A stretch of 64,000 bases of DNA, taken from Microdochium bolleyi. Its lineage: Eukaryota; Ascomycota; Sordariomycetes; Xylariales; Microdochiaceae. The notes below the pieces were generated by a model. The model was not told where the DNA came from. It made no database searches and worked only from the letters and a program-made list of their open reading frames with translations. Shown piece by piece: positions 1-10,364 of the stretch (position 1 is its first letter; every line of letters starts with the position of its first letter). Made by a program: the position numbers and the translations under genes. The stretch spans positions 1 through 64,000 of the forward strand of contig KQ964274.1 in NCBI GenBank assembly GCA_001566295.1, given 5' to 3'.

Positions 1-63
1 GGGGGGGGGGGTGGTCCTCTCCGGGACGTGCTTGGAGTTTGCACCAGAGGAGCCTCAGCAGCC

Positions 64-2412
64 TCAGTAGTCTCTGATATGAATCCTCTGTGCTTGCCGA
101 TTCCGTGGTTGGTGGTGCCGTTCATGACGAGGCTTCGACGAGGCTGGGCTGGAATAGTTGACGTTGTCAACTCGGCTCCGGGGGCCCTGGCTTTGCCTAG
201 CTGGACTAGTCTGATAGTGATGGCGGCTCGGCGCAGGCCTCCTCATGGGGATGTCCATGCTCCATTCATCCTCACTGTCAGCGTCAACCCCAGACTCGTC
301 TCCGTCGATCGAGCTATGGTCGTGATAAGCCGACACAGGGAAGTTGTACTCCCTACCACGAGATCCAGTAAGTTTCGAGGCGGACTGCTGGGATACCTTG
401 GCACGTAGAGCCGAGATCTGGCCAAATGACGGAGCACGTGTATAGTCGGAGAAGTCATTGAACGCACTAAGAGACAAAGTCTGTCCGTCGGTGGATGGTG
501 ATAGCCCAGGATGCTCTTGGCGCAAAGGCATACTGATACCTGGGAGCTGGTAGGTGAGACCAAACGCGTCGTCCGAAAATAGCAGATCCTTCTCCTCGTC
601 GCCCCGGTTCCTCTTCGGCGATCCGAAGGAGTCATCCGAGGACTCGTAGTCATCGATATGGAACTCTGCGCTGGACGGCTTGCGCATCACCGCCATATCT
701 TGCTCCACCTTCGCGGACTTTGTCTCTGGGCCCAATGGCGACCTCTTAAGCGTCTGAAAGCGCAAGACGGGCTCTGGGTTGCCCCTCCGCTGGTCGGGTG
801 ATGCTCCTTCAGCTGGCGAAGTGGGGAATGCTTGAGTTGGGCTGTGACTTTTGGACACAGTCGAGAATGGGCTGAGGTCGACAGAGGTCTTTGTTGTGTG
901 GCTAGATTGCGGTCGGAACGGGTTTGACTCGTAATCATGAGTGTACGCAGTAATGCTGCCTGAAGTCATGGACCAGTTTCGCAACGAGCTTGACCTGTCT
1001 GGGATCGGTGTCTCCAAGTCGAACTGCTTGATGCTGCCTACTGTCAACGAAGCGCCGCTTACATTTCGCGATCGTTGTTGTTTGACAGACTTCCAAGAAT
1101 CTTTGCGCCTGTGCTGCGGTCCAGAATCTATAGGACCGTGCTCAACCTTTTCTCTCGTAGTGCTGGGCTGTGTATCACGCTGCGCTGCTAGAGAGGGCGC
1201 TGCGAAAGCTGAGGGGCCCTGGGCATGATCCGTCTTCTCCACACGATCTCTTGGGGTCGGGGAGGAGTCCACGGTACCGTCCAGTCGGATTCGATTCGAT
1301 TTGGGCATCGCAGCGGTCGCTCTGATTATCGCGAGCTCGTTCTTCGCCATGGCTGCCGCCTTCTCTTTCAAGGATTGCGGGAATGGGACCGCGTCAACAG
1401 CATCGCCTTGCGGACCAACAGTGACGCCCGGCAAAGAATCGGTCATGACTGGCATGGACCTCCGAGCAGCTGCCTTGGCCGCTTTCCTCTTCGCTATGAG
1501 GTCGCTGTCGCGTGTTGCCAAGTTCGGGTCATGTTCGAGCTGGGAGATTGGCCGAAGCGAGGACGTCCGTTGTCCATAGCCTATGGACTGGCGGTTGCGA
1601 GGGCCTGCCGCATCATCAGTGCCAGCGTCGCCATGAGCTTGCAGCGGAAGCGCAAGTGATGCTTGGGACTGATTGCGATCTGCAACGTCCTCCCCGTACG
1701 TCTTGGCGCCCGCAGCTTTGATGCGGTCATAAAAGTCCAAGGGCTTCACGGTAGCGTCGAGGAGATCGACGTGGGTCCTGGAACGTGATCCGAGGGATGG
1801 AGAAGACCTGTGGTTCGTCATGGCTGTTCGTGCCGAGCTGGTCGATGACAGCGTGCTTGTGCGTGCTGTGAGGCTGTTGCGTTTCAATGCCCCCAGTTCA
1901 AGCCAAGGTTTTGGTGGTAGTTCGTATGGGCGAGCCTCGCTTTTGGCGTTCAATCTGTACGGAGGGCCATCCTTCTGTCGTGCTTGAACGTGATGTTGAA
2001 GTTCCAACTTCGGGGCCAGGCTCGGTCCAGAACTTGTCCGTGGCCGCCCCGATGCGTCCGACTGCGAGGCGGAGACGGCTGTACCTGGCCGACTAACAGT
2101 GGTGCTGCGCAGCCGTGATGTCGGCAAGCGGCGCGAAGAGACATCTCCGGTGTTGAGCTGGACCTGTAACTGCTGCTGATTGGCCGCGATGAGCATGGGA
2201 TTGGAGCCGTTTCCGGGCACGGGAACGGTGCCTATGGTATGGGGGTTAGCCGAAAGTCTGAAACTTCTGCGCAGGATGCGTGACCTACCGAGGATGGGAG
2301 GGCTAGAGGCGGTAGTAGACTCGTAAGCTTGGCCCTTGAGAAACGAAGCCTCGTTGATCGCTCCCTTGCCACCATCCCGCTGCCGCTTCAGCAGGATATT
2401 TAGAAAACCCAT
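64..2412 (-). CDS. Hypothetical disordered fungal protein (two exons, about 763 aa)
   Basis: I do not recognise a named family. The likely start is the ATG at 2412 (MGFLNILLKRQRDGG). An intron of 57 nt fits at 2288..2232, with donor GTAGGT, branch GGCTAAC and acceptor CATAG; exons are 2412..2289 and 2231..64. The intron is a multiple of three and has no stop, so retention would add 19 residues. The protein is rich in Ser, Pro, Arg and Gln and looks intrinsically disordered almost throughout, with no membrane segment or signal peptide. One more conserved-looking patch near the C-terminal third contains a DDYESSDDSFGSPKR-type acidic/serine motif, a possible phosphorylation cluster. It lies alone: downstream is the window edge, upstream a 4 kb stretch without a gene. 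Coding status is well supported by the length of the open frame; function is unknown. Confidence 0.75.
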   Translation of the reverse strand: MGFLNILLKRQRDGGKGAINEASFLKGQAYESTTASSPPILGRSRILRRSFRLSANPHTIGTVPVPGNGSNPMLIAANQQQLQVQLNTGDVSSRRLPTSRLRSTTVSRPGTAVSASQSDASGRPRTSSGPSLAPKLELQHHVQARQKDGPPYRLNAKSEARPYELPPKPWLELGALKRNSLTARTSTLSSTSSARTAMTNHRSSPSLGSRSRTHVDLLDATVKPLDFYDRIKAAGAKTYGEDVADRNQSQASLALPLQAHGDAGTDDAAGPRNRQSIGYGQRTSSLRPISQLEHDPNLATRDSDLIAKRKAAKAAARRSMPVMTDSLPGVTVGPQGDAVDAVPFPQSLKEKAAAMAKNELAIIRATAAMPKSNRIRLDGTVDSSPTPRDRVEKTDHAQGPSAFAAPSLAAQRDTQPSTTREKVEHGPIDSGPQHRRKDSWKSVKQQRSRNVSGASLTVGSIKQFDLETPIPDRSSSLRNWSMTSGSITAYTHDYESNPFRPQSSHTTKTSVDLSPFSTVSKSHSPTQAFPTSPAEGASPDQRRGNPEPVLRFQTLKRSPLGPETKSAKVEQDMAVMRKPSSAEFHIDDYESSDDSFGSPKRNRGDEEKDLLFSDDAFGLTYQLPGISMPLRQEHPGLSPSTDGQTLSLSAFNDFSDYTRAPSFGQISALRAKVSQQSASKLTGSRGREYNFPVSAYHDHSSIDGDESGVDADSEDEWSMDIPMRRPAPSRHHYQTSPARQSQGPRSRVDNVNYSSPASSKPRHERHHQPRNRQAQRIHIRDY

Positions 2413-3160
2413 CCTGATCGGTTTCAGGATGATGAGATAGGTGATGCTGTAAAAACACTGCAATGGACGAGAAGCTTGCTTGTGGTCCGCTCGAAGGGGT
2501 TTGTTGCCAAACCGCTGTCGCAGGGTAGGTTAGAGCTGACCGATCATATTGTCTGCCAATTCGACAAAATCTCTTTGTGCTTTAACGTGGCAAGCAACCT
2601 GGAGAACAGGTCTGGCTCCAAAAGGCAGTGGCTGGCGCCAGGAGAGCGAAGTGTCCGTCTATCTGGCTGCACAAAGATGGGGAAGAAGGAGCGGGCGTGA
2701 AAGCTGTTATATCGAGAGAGACCCGGGGTACCAGACAGTGGTTGCGCAGCGCACGGTCGCCGGGGCGGAGTGGCCCGAGCCCGAGGGGTCGTTTCTTTGG
2801 CACCGAGCGACGCTGATGGTGCAGATGGCGACGAGTGAGGGCCTCAGCTGTCAAGAAGCAAGTACGGTGCTTTTGCGCGGTGGGACAAAGCGATAAAGAG
2901 CCGCTCGCGATGGACAGTGACGAAGAGGTGCGCGGTGCGACGGGCAACGGGCAGGGGGAATGTAAATGGAGTACCGATCCTGGGGTGTTGATTGCCTGTC
3001 CTTGCAGGAGAGACGCAGGACGTTTTATTACGACGCATGCCAGTGTTGCACAGGGGGGGGTGGTCACGGCAGACCCGCGTGGCGTTCTTTGGCGAGCGAT
3101 CACAGGGCCAGAGCCAGAGGTGAAGAAGATGGCAAGAAGAAGGCAAGTCGCGCGCACTTC

Positions 3161-3182
3161 TGACCTGACCTGACCTGACCTG
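3161..3182. repeat. Short tandem repeat (TGACC)4
   Basis: Four perfect copies of a 5-bp unit followed by a partial TG. It is a simple-sequence tract in the 5' flank of the disordered-protein gene. Confidence 0.9.
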
Positions 3183-5073
3183 GATCTCGTTGAGTGCAAT
3201 GAGGGGTCGAGGTCGAGATCCGACGCCACGGGCGACGCAAGCGGCCGAGCTAAGAGGAGATCGGGAATAGGCCGACCGCCCCAGGGCAGTCAGGCAGCAG
3301 AGGGGTGTGGATGATTCTGCACCGGCGCGATAGCCACTTGGGTGCCCCTGCGCTGGCGGCCACGCTTGCCAACTAGAGGCAGTTGAGCACGCAAAGGGCC
3401 TTGCGCTATCAAGAGGCGGGCGCTGCAGGTAACACCGCAGTCGATAATTCCAGAGTGCTGCGCACCACTCGGCATGGCATACACAGTGGCATTACGCGGC
3501 GGGCAGAGAGGCTGCCGGCGGCGTCTGGTCACACAGCAGCTGCAGCAAACTCATTATTGGCTCGTGTCAACAGCTTTCCGAAAAGCAAGCGGCCAGTGCC
3601 AGGCAGGGAGCAAGCAGGCATCCTGCAGGCCCCTCATGGTCGGCAGTCCCGACAGCACGGAGAAGAAACCACACAGTGATGACGTGGGCCGCATCACCGG
3701 CTTCAGATCCTGCCGGGTGTCCGCCTTTCCTTTTTGACAGAGCCGTGATGCCATTCGTGGCTTGCTGGGCAGGCGTCTGTGATGGAAGAAGCAAGACCGG
3801 CGCTGATCGGTATGCACAACACACGAATTACTCCGTACCTATCACGCCTCTGCCTTTGGACCTGGGTCCCGAGCAAAAGAAAAGTTCCTTGCGATTACAC
3901 TTTGAACAAGAGAGCTTCTGGAAGCACGACCCCTGAACCCTGCATCAAGGTGCCCTTGTCGCGTTCACGCTCCGCTGACGGACGATCCACTGGGACCCGT
4001 ATCTGAACATGGGTGTTCACGGCTTTCTTTGCGCCATGCCCCCGAAAGGGGCTGCAGGTCCGGGCGACTTTGCATTCTGCGCCCATTGGGATCTGTCGTT
4101 TCGTGCATCGGGACTTATCAATACGTTTCATCAGATTAATGTCCCTGTCCAGCCCAACGAGATGTCGCAAACCCCCAGGCTCGCCTGGGCTGGGCATGCC
4201 GTGCATGACGCTATTGCTAGCTCCCTCGCGCACTCAGCTCGCCAACTCTGTTTCGTCGCGGAACTCCCCATCTCAGCTCGCTGCAGTCCATCAGGCAGGC
4301 GCCTTGCTTATTCACATCTGGGTGTCGCCTGCTTGGTTGCATTGCGAACCTAATCGAAATCGGCAAATGCACATCAGCAACCATGACGAACGCAGCCCTG
4401 TGCATCAAACACCCAGCTTCGGTGGCGCAAGATCCTATCCGTCTGAGCCGTCCCGGGGCCCTTCTATATGTCTCAGATCTCAACCTGCCAGATCGCTGGG
4501 CCCTTTTGCCGTAGTGTTTGCACTTCAGCCCATAGACGCCCCTGCCCGCGACCTTTCTAAGTGAAATCACGCCAGCGGCACATACAGTACTCCGTGCTCC
4601 ATAGTACGCCCGTGCAATATAGGGCACTGCAAAGAATTGGTCCTGCGTGAATGCTAGTTCCCGGCCGCGCATCCATTGGTGGCGGAGGCAGACGTGGGAT
4701 GATGCTTGTCGCGGCGGATCTACTCGTCGTGGTGCCGGAGGTGCCCTTAGGTGCCTGGTATTCCCTGGTCGGCTGGATGATCATCATCCAGGGTCATCCC
4801 CGTCCGGCCATGCACGAATGTTCCTACCGATATGTCCCCCATTATAGCCTCGGTGCGCGAGACAATTCACAGGCTCTGGTTCCAGCTTGTTGCGAACAAA
4901 AACAAGACTACTGGAAATCCACGCAGCAGGACATCTATCTACCACAGGGATCATCTGTCGTGATGCCTGCTGCGCTCGGCTCTCGATGTCGAGCACACAA
5001 GAAAGACGCCTGAGCGCACGTCAGACTATCGAAAGTGCCGGGACACTCACTTCCCTGTGACTGATGGCGTCCA

Positions 5074-5091
5074 GTTTCGTTTCGTTTCGTT
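5074..5091. repeat. Short tandem repeat (GTTTC)3
   Basis: Three copies of GTTTC plus GTT, in intergenic DNA. Confidence 0.85.
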
Positions 5092-6427
5092 GCTAGGCCT
5101 GTCAGGCCCAGGGTTGGGACAGCAAAGCAGCTGTGCACACGTGGGGTCGTCGTTTCGCTAGCCAGATGGGGATTTGCGGTCGGAGCTGTGCGACCTAGAC
5201 TTGGTTGGGCTTGGTGTGGCCGGCTATTGGCTTTCTAGTCTGCAATCTTTAATTGAAGTCATCCGAGGTCAATTTGACTTCACGATGCTGGCGCTGCTTG
5301 CTTGCCCTACTTACACTACCCACGTGGTCGCCTGCTTTCGGGGCGTTTGCTGCGACACTCGCAGCGGCCCATTTTCGTAGAACAAGCAGGGAGGAAGGTC
5401 AGCCTAGCGGTGCATGTATCTTGGAGGACATCACGCGATTCTGATCTTGGTGTTTGCGGAAGCCAACAGGAAGTTCCACAAACAATCAGGTGCAGGCACA
5501 ATATGGGATATTTCCCCAACCGGTAATACCATCAAGCAGATCGTCTAACTAGCCCCCTACCTACCTTTGCCCGTTGAGCAACTGTAGGTAGTCTCCAAGA
5601 ATGAGACTGAGCTGCGGCTCTTTGACGAACAGAGCTCGAGGCTTCTGGGGCTGGATGTGAATATATATCTTAGCCCAGCTAACTACACTCACACCTAATC
5701 AGCTTCCAGAACTGAATGGCAAGAGCTGCAGTGGTGGCGAATACGAAGCGTAGGCGGACACCATCGCACGCAAACTTGAGGCTGGATATTCTTCTGGGAG
5801 ATGAACTGCTGAGTGTCAAGCCGTGACATCGTGATGGACAGCGCCGAGATCATGTGCGTCAAGACCAAATATCATGGTTGGTACGTATTTCCAGAGGACG
5901 TGTTTGTACAATCTGTCCTGCTTGAGTACCTTCTTGCGTCTCGCTTCTCAATCAAAGCTTGTTGTCCACATGGTAGAGGCCTCTGGTATATCGTGCCTTG
6001 CGGCAGGTACTGGGGATCTCGATGCGAACTGGGCAGTAGTCCAAGTTGCAGAGGGGGGATGGCAATGTTTACTCGGGCAAGACGGGCAGGAGCACCAGAA
6101 TCGTTGCTACTGTGCGCGAGACTGGCAGGTGCAAGCCGCGAATACAACTCGACGTGCTTCCTTGCGTCGCCCACCTGCCATGACCATTCAGCATCAACAC
6201 GACACTGACCGTGAGGCCTCGCTTATCACCACCTTATCCACTTTGCAACACACTGCATCTCCTCATCAGTAGAGCATATTCGTATCCTTCTGAGTATCAC
6301 ATATCCAAGCATCATTCGCTTCACCGTCACTTGCCTATCCGGCAGCCAGCCTGCTCTCCTCCCTGTCCGACACAGCCACACAGCTCATTGAAAACTGTCG
6401 CCAGGATCATCCTCAACAATCCACGTC

Positions 6428-8287
6428 ATGCCTGCTGGCAAACCCTTGCTCCAGCCTAACGGCCCCCAATCAGCACCACCCGTGAGCTGTGCCTGGCGTC
6501 CTGACAGCCCTGAGCCTTTCGACAACGCCTTAGATCAAGAATGTCTCGAAAACCAGAACAAGGTTGTCGAGTCTTGCGAGTGGCGGCCCGATTCTCCTGA
6601 AGCCCGGGTCGATGAGATCGGCCCGCACTGGATTCCAGTCCAGGAATCACAGACTGTTCACGATGCAGTAGAGGAGCCGCAGAAGAACCTCGACGCAGAG
6701 GCAGATGATGTCTCGCCAGGTACCTCTCCTCGTGTCAGCAACGCTATCCGTGAGTTTCCTCACCCATCGTTACCGTCGTGACCTGAGTGCTTTCGTCCAT
6801 AGAGCAGCTAATTCGGAATCGGAAGCTGACACGATGACATGCCCACAGCAATGAAGTTGACGCCCGAGACACCTCGCAAGTTCTCGCTCAGGAAGAAAAG
6901 TCCATCAAAGGAGACATCTTCTGGCGCAGCTCAAGAGAATACAGAAGAATCAGCTGGGTGCAATGGCAAGTCACCTGTCGCCAAAAACCCTCCCCCAACG
7001 CATCACGTCCAACCGATCTCGGAAGCCTCTAAGACCTCACAAGACCGGTCCGAGAGTCACACTCAGGATCCCTCCGAGGATGTCAGCAATATCCCGCGTG
7101 ATGTCTTGCATCACGAACCGCTCGAATCGACCACTAAAGTCGGCCCAAACCCTGACTCTCACAGCAAGACGGACAGCCAAACTTTCGGCAACACACGCCC
7201 CAGCATAATCCAAGAGAAGGTCAGGCGTGCAATGAGTATTGCTCGCGAAACCATACGTCCCAAACACGAGCAAGTGGCTATGGACGAGCCATTCGGTCCG
7301 AGTCCACCAGTGTCCGCAAGAGCCGATAGCCTGACCGTTCTCTTGCCAGAGCCAGAGTTTGACAGCCGCGAGGACCAACAACCACTCAGAAGCCAAGCTC
7401 TGTTTGGTCTGTCTGAAGAAGAACAGGCCAGGCAGCAGAAGAAAGCAGCCAAGCATCTAGAGGCTGCTCGGAAAGCTGGAGCCAGGGCAGCGAAACAACA
7501 GGCACGCAAAGACAAGAAAGAACAGCAGGAACGCGAGAAGAAGGAACAAGAAAAGCAGCGCAAGGTGCGAAAGGAGAAAGAGCGTTTGCGGAAAGCCGCT
7601 CTCAAGGAGGTCCAGAAGGAGGCACAGCGTCGTGAGAAGGAAGCCGGTCGTGAACAAGAGAGACTGAAGAAACAGCAGGAGGAGAGCAAGAAGCATCATC
7701 ACCATAGTACTCAGCATCACCATCACCGCCATACTCCTCCACACGTGGAACAAGAGCCAGCGCAGTACAGCCTTGTGGACCACCCAGTCAATGTAAGTCT
7801 CACACTTTCCGGCTTGCAGGATGGCGCCAATGAGAGGACTTCGGGATACTCTGGCTCGAGACGGGTTTTTGGTGGCGACATGGCTGCTTGGGCACCAGTT
7901 CTCACCTTGTCTGATCGCCAACTGTCAAGAATGGCCTCACCATGCCGAACTTGCCGAGGTCGTGCATACACTTCCGATGGGATCACGGACACCTCTCTGA
8001 CCATCTTGCCCGACACAGTGAATGATCACGCCATGTGCACTTGCGCTGAGGGCCGAAATGGGGGCCATGCGTCAAGGTCTCACCTCTTCTCTCCACCATC
8101 CTCGCCATGCCACGACGGGGTTTTGGTGTACAACAGGAATCAGGGACCTCAATTGTATGATGGGTACTGGGGGTATGGGAGACTGTCGCTGATTTCGTCA
8201 CGACAGTCGCCTGCTCGTCCAAATAGCTGCTCAGGAACTTTAGCACAACGACCCCGTTATGTCATTACGCCAGTAAGCAGCTGGTGA
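6428..8287 (+). CDS. Hypothetical protein with duplicated WRPDSPE motif and charged coiled coil (two exons, about 586 aa)
   Basis: No family is recognised. Exons 6428..6749 and 6849..8287 join through a 99-nt intron (donor GTGAGT, acceptor CACAG), and the split codon gives NAI-P-MKLTPETP. The N-terminus carries the ten-residue motif SC(A/E)WRPDSPE twice, at about residues 20-29 and 49-58. The middle (about 290-385) is a long Lys/Glu/Arg/Gln-rich segment expected to form a coiled coil, followed directly by a His-rich patch (about 386-407). The C-terminal 160 residues hold several Cys (SPCRTCRGR, MCTCAEG) and are otherwise Ser/Pro-rich. A second GTAAGT followed by TTGCAG only 27 nt later (7793-7819) is too short for a normal intron, so I kept it as coding; a longer intron from this donor cannot be excluded, so the C-terminus is less certain. 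It is convergent with the UCH gene. Confidence 0.7.
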
Positions 8288-8578
8288 TTGGTTTAGTCTG
8301 CTTGAGATTGATTGCCATCGCGAGATAGCGAGCCAACAACGGCTCGCGATTACTGTACACCAAAGAGTAGAGAATGAGTTTGGAAAGTGCAAGGGTATCA
8401 AGTGTCGACTTCTGCGGAACTGCGGTTTGAAGAAGCTCTACCTCCTAGATTAGTCCCTCTAATGAACACCACCCGCGGACTCGTTCATCAAACTGGTCTC
8501 AGTAGTGAAAACGATGCAGCCCGGCGGGGTGATGCGTCAGGTGCAGCGATCCCGCTCATAATCGCGATCCTGTTCCTC

Positions 8579-9373
8579 TCAATCCAGGGATCCCGCCAGT
8601 GCGACACACGAGAATCGCATGTCGGCGCCCTCCCGCTCCAAGAACTTCAGTGGTCCCCACAGGAGAGCCTTCTCGCTGAGAACATCCTCGTCGGGGCCGA
8701 GCGTGCCGCGACGGATGGGGCCTTTGCGGGCGCCGTCGAGCTCCCAGAGTGTGCCACTTTTACCCTCTCCGTCTTCGGTCTTGACAAAGCAAACGTAGTG
8801 CAGGTCGACGTCGTCCTGCGCATCGGGCGCCACAGTATCTCCCTGCGACGCGGCCTCAGCGTGGGCGGCGGCGAGCTCGGGCGTCCTCTCGAGCAGCGCG
8901 CTGCGCTCCAGGGGCTTGAGCGGAGTTGACTGTGCGATCAGCCTGGCCAGCGGCGTGTCCTCCTGCACGAACCCCTTCGCAGGGCCGTTGCTCACGGCGT
9001 GCAGCAGACCCATGAGCCCGCACGCGTTGCGGATCGTCTGGCGGTACCACAGCACGGGCTCGGCGTCCCCTGAACCGGCGTACTCTGCCTCGGCGGCGTC
9101 CTCGGCGAGCCGGTGCGAAGTGTAGGCCGCGCTGACGGGGAAAACGAGGAGCAGGGCCAGCGCGGGGCGGGGGATGAAGGCGAGGAGCTCGGGCTCGGTG
9201 ATGGAGTAGACGTCGTGGATCTGCAGGGCCGGGCTGAGGCCGAGCTTGTGCAGGAGCGAGGTCATGAGCTCCGGGTTCGCCTCGAGCGGGATGAATGCTG
9301 GGCGCTGGCCGGCGTCGGCGGCGGCGGTGGCTGTCGGGGCAGGGTCTAGCGCGGTGCTCGTTGGTGTTGCCAT
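8579..9373 (-). CDS. Ubiquitin carboxyl-terminal hydrolase, UCH (peptidase C12) family
   Basis: A single-exon 264-aa protein of the UCH-L1/L3/Yuh1 type, a cysteine protease that removes small adducts from the C-terminus of ubiquitin and processes ubiquitin/NEDD8 precursors. The start of the family domain is clear (FIPLEANPELM... DVYSI). The catalytic residues can be read directly: the oxyanion-hole Gln112 and Cys118 in RQTIRNACG, His192 in DLHYVCFV and Asp213 in ELDG. Length is slightly above the roughly 230 aa of Yuh1 because of an Ala/Thr-rich N-terminus of about 25 residues and an Ala-rich insert before the Cys loop. The active site is complete, so it should be active, probably in cytosol and nucleus. 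Its 3' end faces the coiled-coil gene at about 290 bp; dicer-like 1 follows upstream on the same strand. Confidence 0.93.
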   Translation of the reverse strand: MATPTSTALDPAPTATAAADAGQRPAFIPLEANPELMTSLLHKLGLSPALQIHDVYSITEPELLAFIPRPALALLLVFPVSAAYTSHRLAEDAAEAEYAGSGDAEPVLWYRQTIRNACGLMGLLHAVSNGPAKGFVQEDTPLARLIAQSTPLKPLERSALLERTPELAAAHAEAASQGDTVAPDAQDDVDLHYVCFVKTEDGEGKSGTLWELDGARKGPIRRGTLGPDEDVLSEKALLWGPLKFLEREGADMRFSCVALAGSLD

Positions 9374-10364
9374 GTTAATGGGGGCTCTGGTATGTCGAGG
9401 TCGTGGGGAAGTGTAGTGCGGGAGGGCAATTGTTGTCGTCGGTGGTGAGGTGCCGCGAGGTGTCTTCCACTATGTATCTTGTGTGCTCGTTGACAACGAT
9501 CTTCGGTCGTGTCAAGGCAGTGATGAAGTTGTGAGATAGCTTGCGAGCTTCTTAGCTCCCTGGGTGATATCCTCCGGCTCGTCAGTACACTCGGCCTGGC
9601 TCACCGGTGGGCATCGCTTGCGTGTGGTAACTCACGAGGGAAAGAAGTCCAGTTCTCAATAATACCGTGTATGACAGGAAGCATCCATTCAACAGGCATC
9701 TGACCGAGTTGCTGCTGCATGTTGCAGTGCTGGTTGCCGAGCTGAACGCTGGACCCCGCGGTTATCGATACGGGCTCCCAGTGACGTACGCGCTGGAGCT
9801 CCGAGGCACTGCAAGGATTGCTGGCAGGGGTCTGGTGATGCCAAACAGAGACCCCTTGTCCGGATTCCGGACATTATTCCGCCTTCCCAACCTCAAGGCC
9901 ACGAGGTGAAAAGCAGCGAACTTGGCTGCTCTCGTTTCCTCGTGTCCATTGTACAATCTGATGTATGATGTCGAGACGGAGCCCTTCCAGCAAGACGTGC
10001 AGATTAGTTCTGGCAATCATACTTCATGTTGCGTCACCTTAGAAGGATTGAACATGGCCTGTTGTTAGCTCTGTGTAAGTCAAACTATCCCGGTGCAATT
10101 TTGTTCTCTTTTTTATCTGAATCATATAGACCGTAGCGCTTGTCAGTTTAAAAAAGCCTCTGTGTGATTCCTGAACTCCATAGGTCAGCACATCGCACAT
10201 ATTGACATGCTGAGTCGATCCCTCTGACCCGTATGCTCGTGCTAGTGAAATGGCTCGAGTTGCCCGAACTACCTGTTCATCCATGATGAAGTTCCCCTCA
10301 GGTGCATTCCTCCCAGTAGACTCGCGTTGATGATAATCCGAGCGATTGTAGCCTACGGCACCTC
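9374..10364. other. Intergenic region between UCH and dicer-like 1
   Basis: About 1 kb holding the UCH promoter and the dicer 3' region. Short open frames (60-85 codons) occur on both strands near 9667-10016 but carry no recognisable domain and no intron signals. I see no RNA gene here. Confidence 0.6.

Larger units (their letters stand above)
2413..6427. other. Intergenic stretch without a supportable gene (about 4.0 kb)
   Basis: This separates two divergently oriented genes, so both promoters should lie here. Open frames present are short, overlap on both strands and show no domain. It contains a (TGACC)4 tandem at 3161-3182, a (GTTTC)3 tandem at 5074-5091 and one TACTCCGTAC element at 3829-3838. 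Nothing else is recognised. Confidence 0.6.

Noticed and set aside
4013..4672. Open frames of 183 and 151 codons on opposite strands
   Set aside because: Mutually overlapping, no domain, and amino-acid composition typical of noncoding sequence.
9667..9909. 80-codon plus-strand frame between UCH and dicer
   Set aside because: Superficially protein-like, but it has no domain, the opposite strand is also open, and it sits in the expected UCH promoter.
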